Origin: Saccharibacillus kuerlensis DSM 22868
GTDB lineage: Bacteria > Bacillota > Bacilli > Paenibacillales > Paenibacillaceae
DNA length: 64,000 bases
Direction of reading: 5' to 3'
Assembly: GCF_000378145.1 (NCBI RefSeq)
Contig: NZ_KB899287.1
Coordinates: forward strand, 62,001-126,000
The position numbers and the translations under genes are program-made. A model generated the notes under the pieces. The model was not told the DNA's origin. It searched no databases and saw nothing but the letters and a program-made list of their open reading frames with translations. This document shows, piece by piece, positions 1 to 8,851 of the stretch (position 1 is the stretch's first letter; each line of letters starts with the position of its first letter).

Positions 1-34
1 ATTTCATTCGAGAATACGGTTTAGAATACAGAAG

Positions 35-856
35 TTACTTGCGTTTACGCATCGCCAGAGCCGCACCGGACAAAATAATTGCCAAGACCGACAGAGCCAG
101 TGTGAGATACAGCAGTACGGAATTCGATTGTGAAGTCTGCGTATCGGAAGGCGCATCTGCAGCGACGGCAGCCGGTTCGCTGACTGCACCCGTATCCGCC
201 ACGGTCGGGCTTTCGTTAGCAGCCGCTGTGTCCGTGTCAGCCGCTGCATCTTCTGTAGAAGCTGCTGCCGGATCGGTTACCGCCGGCTCGTCATCTTGAG
301 CCGCATCTGTTGAAACTTCCGCTTCGTCCGTGCTTACCGCATGGCCGTGTGCATCTGCAGCTGTTCCTTCGGCCTGCGCACCGATTGTAGTGATTGAGTG
401 CGGTGTATCCGCGTCCGCATCGCCGGTCCATTCTACGATACTGCCGTCCGTATAATATTGGAAAGCATCCCAGGCGATATCGCCTGCCTGTTCCGGATTT
501 TTCGCAACAAACGTAAAGCGCTGGAATTCGCCGGCGGCAATACCCTCATTTTCAGCTTCCCAGGTTACTTTACCTGCTGTTTTGTCGACTGTAGTTTTCC
601 AACCCGGTATCGGTTCGTACTGCTGGATTGCCGCGCCTTCAGGCATTTTCAGGACCACTTTGTTCGTATTGACGTCTTTCTCGACCGGCACTTTCATTGT
701 ATAGGTCTCCCAAGCTCCCGTGGCCGATTCTTTCGGCAGCACGGTTACGTGAGCGCTCGCTACCGCCGCAAACATCAGCAGAGCCGCAGAGGCAGGGGCT
801 GCAAGGGCCATCAGCTTTTTCCAAGTCTTGTTCATTTTCTTCTCTGTCGTTACCAT
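35..856 (-). CDS. ycnI: YcnI-like copper-binding membrane-anchored protein (DUF1775)
   Basis: A 273-aa exported protein. An N-terminal signal peptide ends at ASA, so the mature protein would start with His (HVTVLP), followed by a Trp-Glu pair (GAWETY). This matches the DUF1775/YcnI family, in which the N-terminal His takes part in Cu(II) binding. The domain runs to about residue 155. A long Ala/Asp/Glu/Thr-rich linker follows, then one C-terminal membrane helix with a basic RKRK tail, so the domain would be displayed outside the membrane. The start used has GGCGGG eight bases upstream; an internal Met at residue 8 is an alternative. It is the last gene of the operon after the CopC-CopD gene, like the pairing of ycnJ and ycnI in Bacillus subtilis. 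Role in copper handling is inferred from family and context. Confidence 0.88.
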   Translation of the reverse strand: MVTTEKKMNKTWKKLMALAAPASAALLMFAAVASAHVTVLPKESATGAWETYTMKVPVEKDVNTNKVVLKMPEGAAIQQYEPIPGWKTTVDKTAGKVTWEAENEGIAAGEFQRFTFVAKNPEQAGDIAWDAFQYYTDGSIVEWTGDADADTPHSITTIGAQAEGTAADAHGHAVSTDEAEVSTDAAQDDEPAVTDPAAASTEDAAADTDTAAANESPTVADTGAVSEPAAVAADAPSDTQTSQSNSVLLYLTLALSVLAIILSGAALAMRKRK

Positions 857-911
857 TTTTCAATCCCGCCTTTGTTTGTTTTGAGTGTTCACCTTTAATA
901 CAGTCGGTTCC

Positions 912-2594
912 TTACTTCACTTCCATCGTAAACGTGTGGTTAACCTGCTCGAAGCTTTCGGACAACCCATGTACTTCGACGTTCCATGTACCCGGACTGC
1001 CGAAATACAGACCGGAAGCCGTATAACGACCATCTTCCTGTACTTCCGCCCGAACTTCCGTGTAATCTTGAGGCGAGGTCTGCGGCGCAATGCGCAGTGT
1101 CACCTGCTGCCAGTCGCTGCGTTCCGCTCCTTCACTATCCGTAAATCCGATCGTAAAGGTTGACGTTCCAACCTGCAGCGGACGTACATCAAGTGAGATC
1201 TGCACGTTCTCCGCCCCTTCAGCTGGCTGCCTATCGCTGAAGGCCGAGGGCGCCTCAGGCGCGAGCTGCGGAGTCGGTACGTTGGTTAATAGTCCCGCTA
1301 ACACGAGCACGACAATCCCGGCTGACAATTCTGCTGCCAGCGTCAATGTTCCACGATGCCCCCCATCCCGGCGTGCTCGCCGGAAATGCAGGAAGCCCAG
1401 CACGGCCATAATGAGCAGCAGCACCGCTTTGGCGACGATCAATAGGCCGTAACGGCTTGTGAACAGATCGGACCAGGCCGGCACATGCTTCACGCTCATT
1501 ACGATACCGCTCAGAATCAATGCAAGCACCGATGCGAAAGCCCATGGTGAGAAGCGGCGGAATGTCTTTTTCCAGAATGGAGGAGTGTCACCAGACGCAG
1601 ATGCAGACGGCAGCGCCAGCAGGAGGATCAATAGACCCCCGACCCACACCGAAGCGCCGAGCAGATGCAGCGTGTCCGCCATTACCTGGAAGAAGACCTG
1701 ATCCGTTCCCGCCGCATGTCCAGTCAGTGCCTTTGTAACGAGCAGCAGCACAAAGCCAATCAGTGCAATCGTCCAATGCCCGCCTCGTTTGCCCCAACCC
1801 ATCAGATCGTTGACGATGACTGCTCCGGCAATCATCATCAACAACAGCAGCTGGAGCAGAAACATTCGTCCGGAAGACGTGCCTTCCAGCGTCTGCTTTA
1901 ATATTTCTCTGCCGAACGCTTCGCTCCACGGCACGTCCGCAAACAGCTTCGCCTGCAGAGGCAGAGCGATCAAAGTGACAAGAAGCAGACCGCCTATCGA
2001 GATCCAGAGCCAGATCCGAGCCAGACGGGCCACCTTCTTCACACTCCGAAGTTCAGGCGGCAGCAGGAAACCGAGAAACAGCATGCTGCCCGCGGTTAGC
2101 GACAGCAGGGTATACAGGGCTGCACGCTGAGCTACCGTATCGGCCCCCGGCGTATAATCTGCCGCTCCTCCGGCTACACCGGCATCCGTCAGCACACCGT
2201 CCTCGCCGACACCGAAGCGGATCGTACCGCGAATCAGGTGACCGTCGGCGGAGATGACACGCCAATTCATTGTATAGATTCCATCAGGGAATTCACCTTC
2301 TACATCGGCCGTTACAAGGTGTGAGTCTTCCGGAGCCAGTCCGGCTTCTCCGACGGGCATATCCTCCCCTGCCGTATTCGTGACCGAGATCGACATAAAT
2401 TCGCCTTGAATCGTTTCATTAAATGTTAATTGAATTTGCTCCGGCATCTTCGACACCGAGGTCTGGTCTTCCGGTGTTGACGACAGCAGGGTTGCATGCG
2501 CCAACGCTAGACCCGGCAAAGCGGCCATCGAGATCAACAGCGCTGCAAGCAGCGGCAGGAGCGTCAACTTGTTCCATCTGTGTCTTGCTTTCAT
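912..2594 (-). CDS. ycnJ: CopC-CopD fusion copper transport protein (YcnJ-like)
   Basis: A 560-aa membrane protein. After a signal peptide the mature end starts near AHATLL, typical of the CopC copper-binding domain, with a further SADGH motif near residue 115. A CopD-type membrane domain with about eight helices covers roughly residues 155-440, and a C-terminal extracellular beta domain (YtkA-like) follows. This domain order is that of B. subtilis YcnJ, implicated in copper acquisition. GGGAG lies six bases before the ATG. It sits between the response regulator gene and ycnI on the same strand, so copper status may be read by the adjacent two-component system. Whether it imports copper or confers resistance cannot be told from sequence. 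Confidence 0.9.
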   Translation of the reverse strand: MKARHRWNKLTLLPLLAALLISMAALPGLALAHATLLSSTPEDQTSVSKMPEQIQLTFNETIQGEFMSISVTNTAGEDMPVGEAGLAPEDSHLVTADVEGEFPDGIYTMNWRVISADGHLIRGTIRFGVGEDGVLTDAGVAGGAADYTPGADTVAQRAALYTLLSLTAGSMLFLGFLLPPELRSVKKVARLARIWLWISIGGLLLVTLIALPLQAKLFADVPWSEAFGREILKQTLEGTSSGRMFLLQLLLLMMIAGAVIVNDLMGWGKRGGHWTIALIGFVLLLVTKALTGHAAGTDQVFFQVMADTLHLLGASVWVGGLLILLLALPSASASGDTPPFWKKTFRRFSPWAFASVLALILSGIVMSVKHVPAWSDLFTSRYGLLIVAKAVLLLIMAVLGFLHFRRARRDGGHRGTLTLAAELSAGIVVLVLAGLLTNVPTPQLAPEAPSAFSDRQPAEGAENVQISLDVRPLQVGTSTFTIGFTDSEGAERSDWQQVTLRIAPQTSPQDYTEVRAEVQEDGRYTASGLYFGSPGTWNVEVHGLSESFEQVNHTFTMEVK

Positions 2595-2681
2595 TAATTT
2601 CTCCCTTCCCCTTTCGTTTTCGCGACGGAATCAGGAATTTGGGGTCTGCAGTTCCATTTTTAGGACAACGGCGATTCCGGT

Positions 2682-3344
2682 TCAGTGCTCGTCACGGAAT
2701 CCGTCACGGCCAACCCAACCTTTTTCCATCGCGTAACGGGTCAGCTGTACACGATTCTGCAGCTGAAGCTTTTGCAAAATGTTTTTCAAATGATTTTTCA
2801 CTGTATGCTCGGAAATCCCCAGATTCTCGGCGGCTTCCCGGTTCGTCAATCCTGATGCAACCTGTCTTAGAATTTCACGTTCTCTCACTGTCAGCGTATC
2901 GCCCTCCGGCTCGGCGGCCGGCGCAGAAAATTCCTTAAGAATCTGGAAAGCCAACTCTCGGGTAAGCGGTGCTTCCTCGCTGACGATTGCCTTGAGATAT
3001 TCGATCCAGGTAGATGGCGCCAGGTTCTTGAGCAGGATGCCTTGAGCTCCCTGCTTCAGCGCTTCCAGCAAATACGAAATATCGTCGGATACGGTAATGA
3101 TGACGATCTTGACATACGGATATGAGACCTTGATCCGCCCTGTCGCTTCCAATCCGTTCATCCCATTCATCCGGATATCCATCAGAATCAGATCAGGCAT
3201 CCATTGTTCGGTAAAAGAGATGGCGTCCGCTCCATTCGAGACCACGCCGACAACCTCAAAGAGGGGATCGAGCGACAAAATATCACAAATTGCTTCTTGA
3301 GCATGCTTATGATCGTCTACAACCAGCACACGGCATCGGTTCAT
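2682..3344 (-). CDS. LuxR/NarL-family response regulator
   Basis: A 220-aa two-domain regulator. The N-terminal receiver has the acidic pocket and a phosphoacceptor Asp in the LILMDIRMNG motif near residue 55. The C-terminal LuxR-type helix-turn-helix (LTVREREIL, then SEHTVKNHL) spans about residues 150-210. Its start overlaps the stop of the upstream kinase gene by four bases (ATGA), so the two are translationally coupled and form a pair. The copper genes ycnJ and ycnI follow on the same strand, which suggests they are its targets, although the signal is unknown. Confidence 0.92.
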   Translation of the reverse strand: MNRCRVLVVDDHKHAQEAICDILSLDPLFEVVGVVSNGADAISFTEQWMPDLILMDIRMNGMNGLEATGRIKVSYPYVKIVIITVSDDISYLLEALKQGAQGILLKNLAPSTWIEYLKAIVSEEAPLTRELAFQILKEFSAPAAEPEGDTLTVREREILRQVASGLTNREAAENLGISEHTVKNHLKNILQKLQLQNRVQLTRYAMEKGWVGRDGFRDEH

Positions 3345-4375
3345 TGCGCTTCCTCCCCTCGGCCGATTCGGACCGATGTTCGGCCTGGCTTCGAATCCAC
3401 TTCGAAGCGCCAGCCCATTTCCCGCGCCCGATCGGCCATAATTTTCAATCCATAACGGCCGGGCGCCGCCAGCGGGTCGCCTTCAAATCCGCGCCCATCA
3501 TCTGCGATCTCTACTGCCCATGCGTCGGCATCGCCGCGTCCTGTCACTTTCGCGTGTGCGGCATGCGCATGCTTGCGTACATTGATAACTGCTTCGCGGA
3601 TACACGCCAGCAGCTCTGCTTTCTCACGGCTTGCCAGCGCTTCGTCCGGCAGGCTCCAATCAACGCAAACGTCGATCATCGCTTCTTCGGCCAGCCGGCC
3701 GACGCGCGCGGACATCGATTCTTCCCCCGTATAATCGGCGGCGAATACTGCAGAAGTAGCCTTATCCGCCGATTCCGTTCCACGCTGCTGCACAGCTGTC
3801 GGCTGGCCCGCTTGCATGGAACTGTCCGCCGGCGCATTTGGTGCTTGGCCCCGCATTCTTACGCGATCTGCAGAATCGGCAGCGGGCTTCGTTTCTCTGC
3901 TTGCGCTGCTGTCTCCTCCTACGGGCTGTACAGTTGGCTTGGCCTCCGGCTTCTTCAAGTTCGCCAGCGCTTGGCGAACATAACGATCCACTTCGTGTAC
4001 GGTCCGTCGTACAGCTCCAAGCTCTCCGCCAAGTCCAGCTTCGCCGGCACCTCTCTCCATCCGGTCGAGCTTCACCGATAATAGAAACAGCGACTGTGCG
4101 ATACCGTCGTGCAGTTCTCTCGCCAGTTCTTCGCGCGCTTCCAAATTTGTTTTGACCGTACGGGCCTGCTCTAGCTCCCGCTGCATACGCTCAAGCATGG
4201 CGAACAAACGGCGCAGCAGTGTAACGCTGATTAGGAAAACGAGGACCGGAGTGAGCACATTACCGGCATCCATTGAGAGCACTGACATCAGAAACTGATG
4301 CCGGATATATTCCCACAGGCCGACGACAACCGTCGGCAGAAATAAAATCAGCCATTTAATTTGTCGGTAACTCAT
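3341..4375 (-). CDS. Sensor histidine kinase (HisKA_3 type) with Pro/Ala/Ser-rich insert
   Basis: A 344-aa kinase. Two N-terminal membrane helices (about residues 7-25 and 38-57) flank a very short outside loop. A coiled coil leads to the HisKA_3 helix with the phosphoacceptor His in RELHDGIAQS near residue 90. The HATPase domain lies at about 245-340, with the NVRKHAHA N box and DDGRGF motif. Between dimerisation and ATPase domains is an unusual low-complexity stretch of about 65 residues rich in Ala, Pro, Ser, Thr and Lys (roughly 165-230). The minimal extracellular part resembles membrane-stress sensors of the LiaS type rather than ligand binders. It heads the four-gene copper operon. Confidence 0.9.
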   Translation of the reverse strand: MSYRQIKWLILFLPTVVVGLWEYIRHQFLMSVLSMDAGNVLTPVLVFLISVTLLRRLFAMLERMQRELEQARTVKTNLEAREELARELHDGIAQSLFLLSVKLDRMERGAGEAGLGGELGAVRRTVHEVDRYVRQALANLKKPEAKPTVQPVGGDSSASRETKPAADSADRVRMRGQAPNAPADSSMQAGQPTAVQQRGTESADKATSAVFAADYTGEESMSARVGRLAEEAMIDVCVDWSLPDEALASREKAELLACIREAVINVRKHAHAAHAKVTGRGDADAWAVEIADDGRGFEGDPLAAPGRYGLKIMADRAREMGWRFEVDSKPGRTSVRIGRGEEAQ

Positions 4376-4615
4376 ATTTCCCTGCCTCCCGTAACTCGCG
4401 GCGCGAGCTTTCCCTTAAATTTTAACCGAAAAGAATTTCCGGCAAATGGCCCGTTCGGGCTACGTTTTGAGCATTTCCTACTTTTTCGGGCCGCTGATCA
4501 CTCAAATTGTTCACTTATTGCTCACAATCGGGTAAACTAATATTTTGTCTGACCGATATCAAAGATTTCATTATATAATATAGAAGACTTGATGAAGAAA
4601 GCGGAGGTCGCTGCA

Positions 4616-6064
4616 TTGGAATTATACTGGTTTAGTCAAACCCCATGGTTCCTGCTTGTGCTGAATTTGTTGTTGGCGCTTACCGTCGTGTTTTTGGAAC
4701 GGCGGGACATTGGCGTTACCTGGGCCTGGTTGATGGTCTTATTCTTTCTGCCCATTGTCGGGTTTATTCTCTATCTATTTTTCGGTCAGAACCTCAGCAG
4801 AGGCAAACGTTATCAATTCAAAGAGCAGGAGAAGATCCTGCTGCCAGGCGTTTCCGCTCAGCGACAGAAACTGCTTGACGGCGAACTGGAATTTAATGAT
4901 CCCCGAACGTCACGCTACCGAGAACTGCTCCACATGAACATGGTCGGCGACTTTTCCCTCTATTCGCAGGACAACGAAGTCACCGTTTACTCTGATGGCA
5001 AAGAAAAGTTCGAAGCTCTGCTTGCCGATATTGAACAGGCGGAGAAATATATTCATGTCCAATACTATATCTGGCAGAACGACAGGCTGGGACGGCGGAT
5101 GATCGATGCTCTGACTGAAAAAGCCAAGCAGGGTGTTGAAGTACGCGTGCTTTACGATGCTTGGGGCAGCAAAAAGATCGGTCGGCGCTTTCTGCGTGAT
5201 TTTCGTGAAGCGGGCGGCCTGGCAGCTCCCTTTTTCCCATCGAGGATTCCTTTTATCAACTTCAAGATGAATTATCGCAACCACCGCAAACTGGTGATCA
5301 TCGACGGAGGATGCGGCTACATCGGCGGCTTCAATGTTGGGGACGAATACCTCGGCGAAGTAAAAAGGTTCGGCTACTGGCGGGATACGCATCTGCGGAT
5401 TGAAGGTACGGCACTGATTCAGATGCATTCGATTTTCCTTCATGACTGGAGCCTGTCCGTTCGCCAGACGATGCCTGAAAATCTGTTCCTTACGGTCGAA
5501 CGACCTTTTACAGGTAATGTAGGCGCACAGATTGTTTCCAGCGGTCCGGATCAGAGCAAAGAAACGATCAAACTGTCATATATCAAGATGATGGACGAAG
5601 CGCGCGAGACAATCATGATTCAGACTCCGTATTTCATCCCTGACGAGAGTATGATGACGGCATTAAAGATGGCTATTCTGTCCGGTGTCGAAGTTCATTT
5701 AATGATTCCTAAAGTTCCTGACCATAAGATGGTATACTGGGCCTCCTATTCCTATCTCGGCGAACTGCTGGACCTGGGCGTCAACTGCTACCTGTATGAA
5801 AAAGGCTTCCTGCATGCCAAAACGATCGTCGTTGACGGACGTCTCGCTTCGGTCGGAACGGCCAATATGGACATCCGAAGCTACAAGCTGAATTTTGAGG
5901 TCAACGCAATCATTTACGACTCCGTGAAAGCTGGCGAATTGGAGGCTCTTTTCCGCAAAGATATGGATGACAGTGAAGTGCTGACTCTTGAAAAGTACAA
6001 AACGCGTCCTCTGCTGCGTAAAGCGCTGGAATCGTTTACCCGGCTGCTGTCTCCGATTCTATAG
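4616..6064 (+). CDS. cls: Cardiolipin synthase
   Basis: A 482-aa phospholipase D superfamily enzyme that condenses two phosphatidylglycerols to cardiolipin at the membrane. Two N-terminal membrane helices are followed by two PLD domains, each with an HKD motif: NHRKLVIID near residue 223 and HAKTIVVDG near residue 400. The start chosen is TTG, eight bases after GGAGG, giving exactly the 482 residues usual for Bacillus ClsA; an ATG nine codons upstream lacks a ribosome binding site. A TATAAT sequence at 4574-4579 is the likely -10. It is a single-gene unit, divergent from the copper operon and closed by a terminator. Confidence 0.95.
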   Translation: MELYWFSQTPWFLLVLNLLLALTVVFLERRDIGVTWAWLMVLFFLPIVGFILYLFFGQNLSRGKRYQFKEQEKILLPGVSAQRQKLLDGELEFNDPRTSRYRELLHMNMVGDFSLYSQDNEVTVYSDGKEKFEALLADIEQAEKYIHVQYYIWQNDRLGRRMIDALTEKAKQGVEVRVLYDAWGSKKIGRRFLRDFREAGGLAAPFFPSRIPFINFKMNYRNHRKLVIIDGGCGYIGGFNVGDEYLGEVKRFGYWRDTHLRIEGTALIQMHSIFLHDWSLSVRQTMPENLFLTVERPFTGNVGAQIVSSGPDQSKETIKLSYIKMMDEARETIMIQTPYFIPDESMMTALKMAILSGVEVHLMIPKVPDHKMVYWASYSYLGELLDLGVNCYLYEKGFLHAKTIVVDGRLASVGTANMDIRSYKLNFEVNAIIYDSVKAGELEALFRKDMDDSEVLTLEKYKTRPLLRKALESFTRLLSPIL

Positions 6065-6103
6065 CGAATTCTTTCTTTTCCGATTATTCAATCCCTTTTC
6101 CGG

Positions 6104-6153
6104 CAAAAAATCCGCTCCAGCCCGCTCTCGCGGCGGTTGGAGCGGATTTTTTA
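6104..6153. terminator. Bidirectional intrinsic terminator
   Basis: A 15-base near-perfect stem (AAAAAATCCGCTCCA paired with its complement at 6138-6152) with T-runs on both strands. It ends cls on the plus strand and can end the flavin reductase gene on the minus strand. Confidence 0.9.
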
Positions 6154-6230
6154 TTGTGAAAGACAAAGAAAAATAGAAATAAAGAAAGTCTGAGGCAAAG
6201 ATACGGTCTCCGTCTCCTTCTTTCCCTTTC

Positions 6231-6872
6231 TTATACCCCGCCGTCCGGACGTGTCGGCCGAGGAATGGCAAACAGCCTCCCAAGTTCCGCATACTCGCTT
6301 CCGGCCAGCCGGGCGATCGGGCGCAGCTGGTCCGTCCGAATATAACCGCGCTCTTCGTCGTAGATCGACTCGTCAAGCTGAAATCGCACGATGCGCGCAA
6401 TCAGTAGATCATGTGTGATGCGCCCGTCGTCCGTCTTAATCGGCACATGCGACTCTAGTCGGCATTCCAACCGCACCTTCGCTTCGGCAATCCCTGGCAC
6501 ACTGACCGCATCGCTCGCGGTCAGTGTAAGCTTGGTCAAGTCAATTTCGCTTTCTCCGTGGGGCAGCGGCGCTGCGGTCTTGTTCATTTCTTCAACCAAC
6601 GATTCGTCACAGATCTGAACAACAAGTTCGCCCGTTTCCGTTACGTTGCGTGCTGTATCTTTCATTTCACCATTCGCCTGACGTACGACAGAAATACCGA
6701 CCAGCGGTGGATCGGAACTGATCATGCCGAAATAGCTGAACGGCGCCGCATTGACGGCACCTTGTTCGCGCGACTGCGAAGTAACCCAAGCGATAGGACG
6801 CGGCACGATCGTGCCGGTCATCAGTTTATAGACTAATTTGCTGTCCAGCTTCTGTGGATCAAGGTTATACAT
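6231..6872 (-). CDS. Flavin reductase-like (FMN-binding split barrel) protein
   Basis: A 213-aa protein of the flavin reductase-like/DIM6-NTAB family. Typical motifs are GTIVPRPIAWVTS near residue 20 and NAAPFSYFGMISSDPPLVG around residues 40-60, which build the FMN site. Related proteins reduce FMN or carry it as a cofactor; the substrate here is not predictable. The start was placed at the ATG preceded by AAAGGAG at seven bases; longer reading upstream has no such site and is not family-like. It follows the P-loop kinase gene on the same strand with about 80 bases between, so they may share a transcript. Confidence 0.88.
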   Translation of the reverse strand: MYNLDPQKLDSKLVYKLMTGTIVPRPIAWVTSQSREQGAVNAAPFSYFGMISSDPPLVGISVVRQANGEMKDTARNVTETGELVVQICDESLVEEMNKTAAPLPHGESEIDLTKLTLTASDAVSVPGIAEAKVRLECRLESHVPIKTDDGRITHDLLIARIVRFQLDESIYDEERGYIRTDQLRPIARLAGSEYAELGRLFAIPRPTRPDGGV

Positions 6873-6954
6873 GGTCAGACTCCTTTCCCACCTTTTTATG
6901 ATAAAACTGTACAGATGATGAAGCCGAACAGGCAGCGGACCAGATGCGTCCACA

Positions 6955-7569
6955 TCAGCCGTTCAGTACCAGATGGGCCTGCTCGGTAGGACGTTCGGTT
7001 TTCAGATAATAATCTTCTGCCTTCCAATAGCGGTTGACAAATTTATCTCTTCGAGATTGAGTAAGCTCGCCTTCCCGCTTGAAACGTTCTTCTCGCGGAC
7101 AGTCCAAATAGACGACAAAGTCACAGTAACCCCGCCATTCCGAGCGTTGAAGAAATACGCCTTCCACCACGATGATTCCGCGTTCCGGCAAATGCACCGT
7201 TTGTGTCTCCAAGCTGTCTACCTGTTCGTCGTAAACGGGAAGCGTGAGCTGAGAGGCCGTTTTCAAATTTTCAAATAAATCCTTCCGCAGCTTCTCTGCG
7301 TTCCACTGAAGCGCGTAATACTCGTACCACTCTTCGTGTCCCGTATGGTATCTTTGGCTTCGTGCTGTAATGTAATCATCGATATGCAGCAGGACGAACT
7401 CTTCACCGCGCTCAACCAGCCGTCGCTTCAGCTCTGCAGTCAAAGATGTCTTGCCCGATCTGCTCAAGCCGTCGATTCCGAGCACAAATCTTCTTTCGCT
7501 TACCTTGCCTGGAAGCAGAGGGTATATCTTTTTCGCATTTGCAAAAGCAATATCTTTCACTTCCATCAT
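6955..7569 (-). CDS. Uridine kinase-like P-loop kinase
   Basis: A 204-aa P-loop kinase with a Walker A motif GLSRSGKTS near residue 35, an HIDDYI motif near residue 63 and a VVEGVFLQR strand near residue 135, the layout of uridine kinase/phosphoribulokinase-like enzymes. An acidic Arg-rich lid (CPREERFKRE) follows. It would phosphorylate a nucleoside or another small molecule; the substrate is not clear. The start is one of two adjacent ATG codons with only a weak AAAAGG upstream. It precedes the flavin reductase gene on the same strand. Confidence 0.82.
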   Translation of the reverse strand: MMEVKDIAFANAKKIYPLLPGKVSERRFVLGIDGLSRSGKTSLTAELKRRLVERGEEFVLLHIDDYITARSQRYHTGHEEWYEYYALQWNAEKLRKDLFENLKTASQLTLPVYDEQVDSLETQTVHLPERGIIVVEGVFLQRSEWRGYCDFVVYLDCPREERFKREGELTQSRRDKFVNRYWKAEDYYLKTERPTEQAHLVLNG

Positions 7570-7649
7570 CCTTTTCGCAAAAATCTTTCCTTATCATGCC
7601 GTTACTCTTCTTACTTTACGCGCAAAACTTTCCAAAGTCACGACACGAC

Positions 7650-7685
7650 AAACAGCCGCTCTTCTTTCGAAGAAGCGGCTGTTTG
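7650..7685. terminator. Intrinsic terminator
   Basis: A hairpin with the arms AAACAGCCGCT and AGCGGCTGTTT around a TTCG-type loop, located between the aldo/keto reductase stop and the kinase start. On the minus strand it would end the aldo/keto reductase transcript. Confidence 0.85.
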
Positions 7686-7767
7686 GATTTCAGGGACGAA
7701 GCGCTGCACATACAGCCGATTTGAACCGTTTTCGAATTGAATCGGTTGGCACCGCATACAATACCTA

Positions 7768-8655
7768 TTACAGTTCGAGTTCCGCTGCTCTCGCATTCGA
7801 TTCTACCTGCTCGACCGATTTACAGCCGGGGATCACACAGCTGACGACCGGATTTTTTAAGCACCAGGCCAATGCCCATTCTGCCATGCCTACACCTTCT
7901 GGTACTTCGGAGCGGCGGATGTCTTCGACGAGTCTCAGCTTCTCGTCAACTTCTTGACGTTCGCGGCCTTTGCGGACGTTATCTTCAAATACCGCGCCTG
8001 GCTTATACTTTCCGCTCAAAAATCCGCTTGCGAGCGGTACACGGGCTAACACGCCCAGATCCTGCCGCTCACAGGAAGGGAATACGCGCTCCTCCGGCAC
8101 TCGGTCGATGCGGTTGTACACGACCTGAATCGCTTTGGCGTTTACTTCGCTTGCCTTGTCGGTCTGATACAAGTTATCGTTGCTGCCGATGGAGATGCCC
8201 AGGCTGCGGATTTTTCCTGCCTGTACCTGCTTGTCCAGCATCGTCCACAGCTCGTCATTATCGAACTGTTCATCTGATCCCGAATGGAACTGATAGAGAT
8301 CGACATAGTCGGTCTTCAACGAACGAAGCGACTCTTCGAGCTGTGTTCGGATCTGGTCGACACTCCAGGCATTTTCCCAATGATCATGCCACTGATGACC
8401 GAACTTGGTCGCCAGCACCCAGTCTTCACGCCGATCGCGGGACAGGAAATCACCGATGAAGTTTTCCGACATATGATGCGGACCATAGCATTCGGCTGTA
8501 TCGATCAAGTTGATTCCCAGCTCTTTTGCACGGTGCAGAATTTCGTCGGCGTCTTTTTGCGTATAATCCTGACCCCAGTCGCCGCCGAACTGCCAAGTGC
8601 CTACGCCTACAACCGATACGTTTAATTCCGTTTGACCCAGTCTTCTGTACTTCAT
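7768..8655 (-). CDS. Aldo/keto reductase
   Basis: A 295-aa TIM-barrel NADPH oxidoreductase. The family signatures are visible: GVGTWQFGG near residue 17, the catalytic Asp and Tyr in LIDTAECYG near residue 52, Lys in VLATKFGHQW, and the C-terminal cofactor-binding VSCVIPGCKSVEQV. It belongs to the YajO/PhaB-like subfamily of aldo/keto reductases acting on carbonyl compounds. GAGGTG lies seven bases before the ATG. It stands alone between two terminators. A second, more distant family member is at 46.7 kb. Confidence 0.92.
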   Translation of the reverse strand: MKYRRLGQTELNVSVVGVGTWQFGGDWGQDYTQKDADEILHRAKELGINLIDTAECYGPHHMSENFIGDFLSRDRREDWVLATKFGHQWHDHWENAWSVDQIRTQLEESLRSLKTDYVDLYQFHSGSDEQFDNDELWTMLDKQVQAGKIRSLGISIGSNDNLYQTDKASEVNAKAIQVVYNRIDRVPEERVFPSCERQDLGVLARVPLASGFLSGKYKPGAVFEDNVRKGRERQEVDEKLRLVEDIRRSEVPEGVGMAEWALAWCLKNPVVSCVIPGCKSVEQVESNARAAELEL

Positions 8656-8802
8656 TTCCGTTCACCTCTTCATGATGTTTTGGGGACAATAAACGTCCCG
8701 CGTAGACAATACGTGCCGCGTCTACGAGATAGCGCTTCCATGATAGAGGATTTGAATGGTTTTTGCAAATATTCCACCAAGCTCGATCCTATATGTAAGC
8801 GC

Positions 8803-8838
8803 AAAAAACCGGTTCTCTTTATAAAGAGAACCGGTTTT
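8803..8838 (-). terminator. Intrinsic terminator after the FecCD operon
   Basis: A perfect 17-base stem (AAAACCGGTTCTCTTTA and complement) with almost no loop and T-runs on both sides, 14 bases after the stop of the second permease gene. Confidence 0.92.
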
Positions 8839-8851
8839 CGTCATCAACGGC

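Noticed and set aside
3290-4081. A 263-codon frame opposite the copper-operon kinase
   Set aside because: Antisense to a kinase with all motifs present; no start signal.
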